Shown: piece by piece, positions 19,443 to 20,496 of the stretch
Position numbering within the stretch: position 1 is the stretch's first letter
How the letters are laid out: each line of letters begins with the position of its first letter
From: Isoetes engelmannii
Lineage: Eukaryota > Streptophyta > Lycopodiopsida > Isoetales > Isoetaceae
DNA length: 20,496 nt
Direction: 5' to 3'
Assembly (NCBI GenBank): GCA_011763485.2
Contig: JAANSK020282490.1
Coordinates: 1-20,496 of the forward strand
Notes under the pieces: generated by a model
What the model saw: the letters and a program-made list of their open reading frames with translations, nothing else
Told to the model about the DNA's origin: nothing
Database searches by the model: none
Position numbers and translations under genes: made by a program

Positions 19443-19632
19443 AGAGGGACATGGATAATGGAATGTAGGGATAGTCAAGAAGATTGGGTAGGAGCAAAAG
19501 GAAAAGGAATGAGGGGCACGAAGAGGCTTTAGGAGCAGGATATGGTGTGTATAGGAAGTCAGAGCGGACAAGCAAACAGAAGAGGACCGGACGAGGGGCA
19601 GGAGGAACCAAGGGAAAGAACCGAAAAATCAG

Positions 19633-20419
19633 GAACTTGTAATACGTTTTTGGAATTGTAGCAGGTATTCATGGAATGATAGAGATAATTTAACACAGTT
19701 TGAACGGGATGATGTAGCATGCCTGGCTGAAACATGGGAATATCAAGAAAAGAGACTACCAGAGGTCCAGGGTTACCTGCTACTATCAGCCTGGAAATGG
19801 AAGAATAAGATGAGATGGAGGAGAACAACAGGATTAGCATACTACGTGTTGTGCAAAAGGATACTTGAAGGAAGGGTTGAAGAAGCAAGAATAGATAGGG
19901 AATATTTGGTTGTACATCTGATATTAATAAATAACAAAGCTTGTTCCTAATAATTGTGTACATACAATCGAATTCGGATGTGCAACAATTTGTTCAAATT
20001 GGTCAAGTCTTGAATTAATAGAAGTCTAAGGGTATGGTCATAGAAAGTGGGGACTTCAATGCAAGGACTGGAGGGGAACAATCAAAATTCATAACATCAA
20101 TGGAGTTAGGAGTGTACTTCCTCGAAGAGCGACCACGGTTTGAAAGGATATCAGAGGATCACAGAGAGGTAGGAAAACAAGGGAAAATACTGATGGACAT
20201 ATTAGGGGCAAACATGAAGAGGATCACATACACAGGGAAGAGTATAGTTGACTACCTAATCATAGTCCCGACGTTCACTAACAAGGTAAAGGAAATTAAA
20301 TCATGGAATGGCCAATAGGGACCATTAAGACTCACAGACCTTTCAGCATAGTTATTAAGATAGGAGGATAAGGTAGTACACATGATGATGAAGATGATCA
20401 GATAAGGTACAAACTAGAT
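19633..20419 (+). pseudogene. LINE D endonuclease remnant
   Basis: AP-type endonuclease domain of a LINE ORF2. It opens with ELVIRFWNCSRYSW, and DDVACLAETWEYQEKRLPEV carries the catalytic Glu in AETW. It runs open to a TAA at 19948-19950. One base back, LIIVYIQSNSDVQQFVQIG continues, then stops, then VIESGDFNARTGGEQ (from 20040) with the catalytic GDFNAR block. KQGKILMDILGAN and TYTGKSIVDYLIIVP follow, typical of the domain's second half. The last block survives as KTHRPFSIVI near 20305-20340, where SDHRPF would be expected, in yet another frame. DDEDDQIRYKLDC closes the readable part. At least two frame changes and four stops. Confidence 0.85.
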
Positions 20420-20496
20420 TGTGACGTTCCCCGTAAGTATACGGGTATAAATACCGTATCATACGTGACACGTCACCGACCTACGCCCTAAGAGGT
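20420..20496 (+). promoter_or_regulatory. palindrome cluster around a TATA box at the window edge
   Basis: Right after LINE D the sequence starts TGTGACGTTCCCC and packs three short inverted repeats: CCGTA/TACGG (20431-20444), GGTAT/ATACC (20444-20455) which contains TATAAATA at 20446-20453, and GTGAC/GTCAC (about 20465-20476) with ACGT cores. ACGT-core sites and a TATA box suggest promoter DNA. The TGTGACG opening is also common at the start of LTRs of Ty3-type plant elements, so this may be the edge of an LTR inserted in LINE D. The window ends before this can be told. Confidence 0.4.

Larger units (their letters stand above)
19103..20419 (+). mobile_element. LINE D: 5' part of a third LINE lineage (ORF1 and endonuclease)
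   Basis: On the + strand an acidic, helical ORF1 (19158-19442) and a basic linker are followed by an endonuclease domain (about 19633-20419). No reverse transcriptase is visible before the sequence changes character at about 20420, four residues after the block IRYKLDC that follows the endonuclease in this type of LINE. The element is therefore cut off there, by insertion or deletion, or interrupted and continued outside the window. Wording of the endonuclease differs from LINE A and LINE B, so this is a separate lineage. It carries several stops and frameshifts. Confidence 0.75.

Overview
The window looks like nuclear DNA of a land plant. It has one spliced host gene end with GT-AG introns, AT-rich spacers, and dense, decayed non-LTR retrotransposons (LINEs). 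The L1-type LINE has a plant-style ORF1. A second LINE lineage resembles ones I associate with mosses, lycophytes and ferns, so a non-flowering plant is my guess; nothing here fixes the species. I see no bacterial operons, tRNA, rRNA or CRISPR.

Layout. 1-1550: the last four exons, 176 codons plus stop, of an ARMC6-type armadillo-repeat gene on the + strand; its 5' part lies outside the window. 1551-7020: intergenic DNA with no convincing gene. It holds an 86-bp tandem duplication, a GC-rich promoter-like island (about 4020-4470) followed by a pyrimidine-rich tract and an A/T microsatellite, two more local duplications, and an unusual array of five small hairpins (6287-6501).

7030-12313: LINE A on the - strand, an L1-type element with an ORF1 of DUF4283 type and an ORF2 carrying endonuclease, reverse transcriptase and a zinc-binding C-terminus. 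About 12345-18020: LINE B on the - strand, a different lineage with a coiled-coil plus RRM-like ORF1 and an ORF2 with endonuclease, reverse transcriptase and a Cys/His C-terminus. Its 5' end carries three ~100-bp tandem units placed like promoter monomers, and a 167-bp solo-LTR-like insert sits inside its ORF2. A small inverted piece of the same family's 3' UTR abuts its 3' end. 18364-18990: LINE C, a 5'-truncated relative of LINE B. 19081-20419: LINE D on the + strand, a third lineage with an acidic coiled-coil ORF1 and an endonuclease. 20420-20496: a cluster of short palindromes around a TATA box, possibly the edge of another element.

All the LINEs carry stops and frameshifts and look non-autonomous. 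The host gene is the only part that looks functional. The region reads as a gene 3' end followed by a retrotransposon graveyard.
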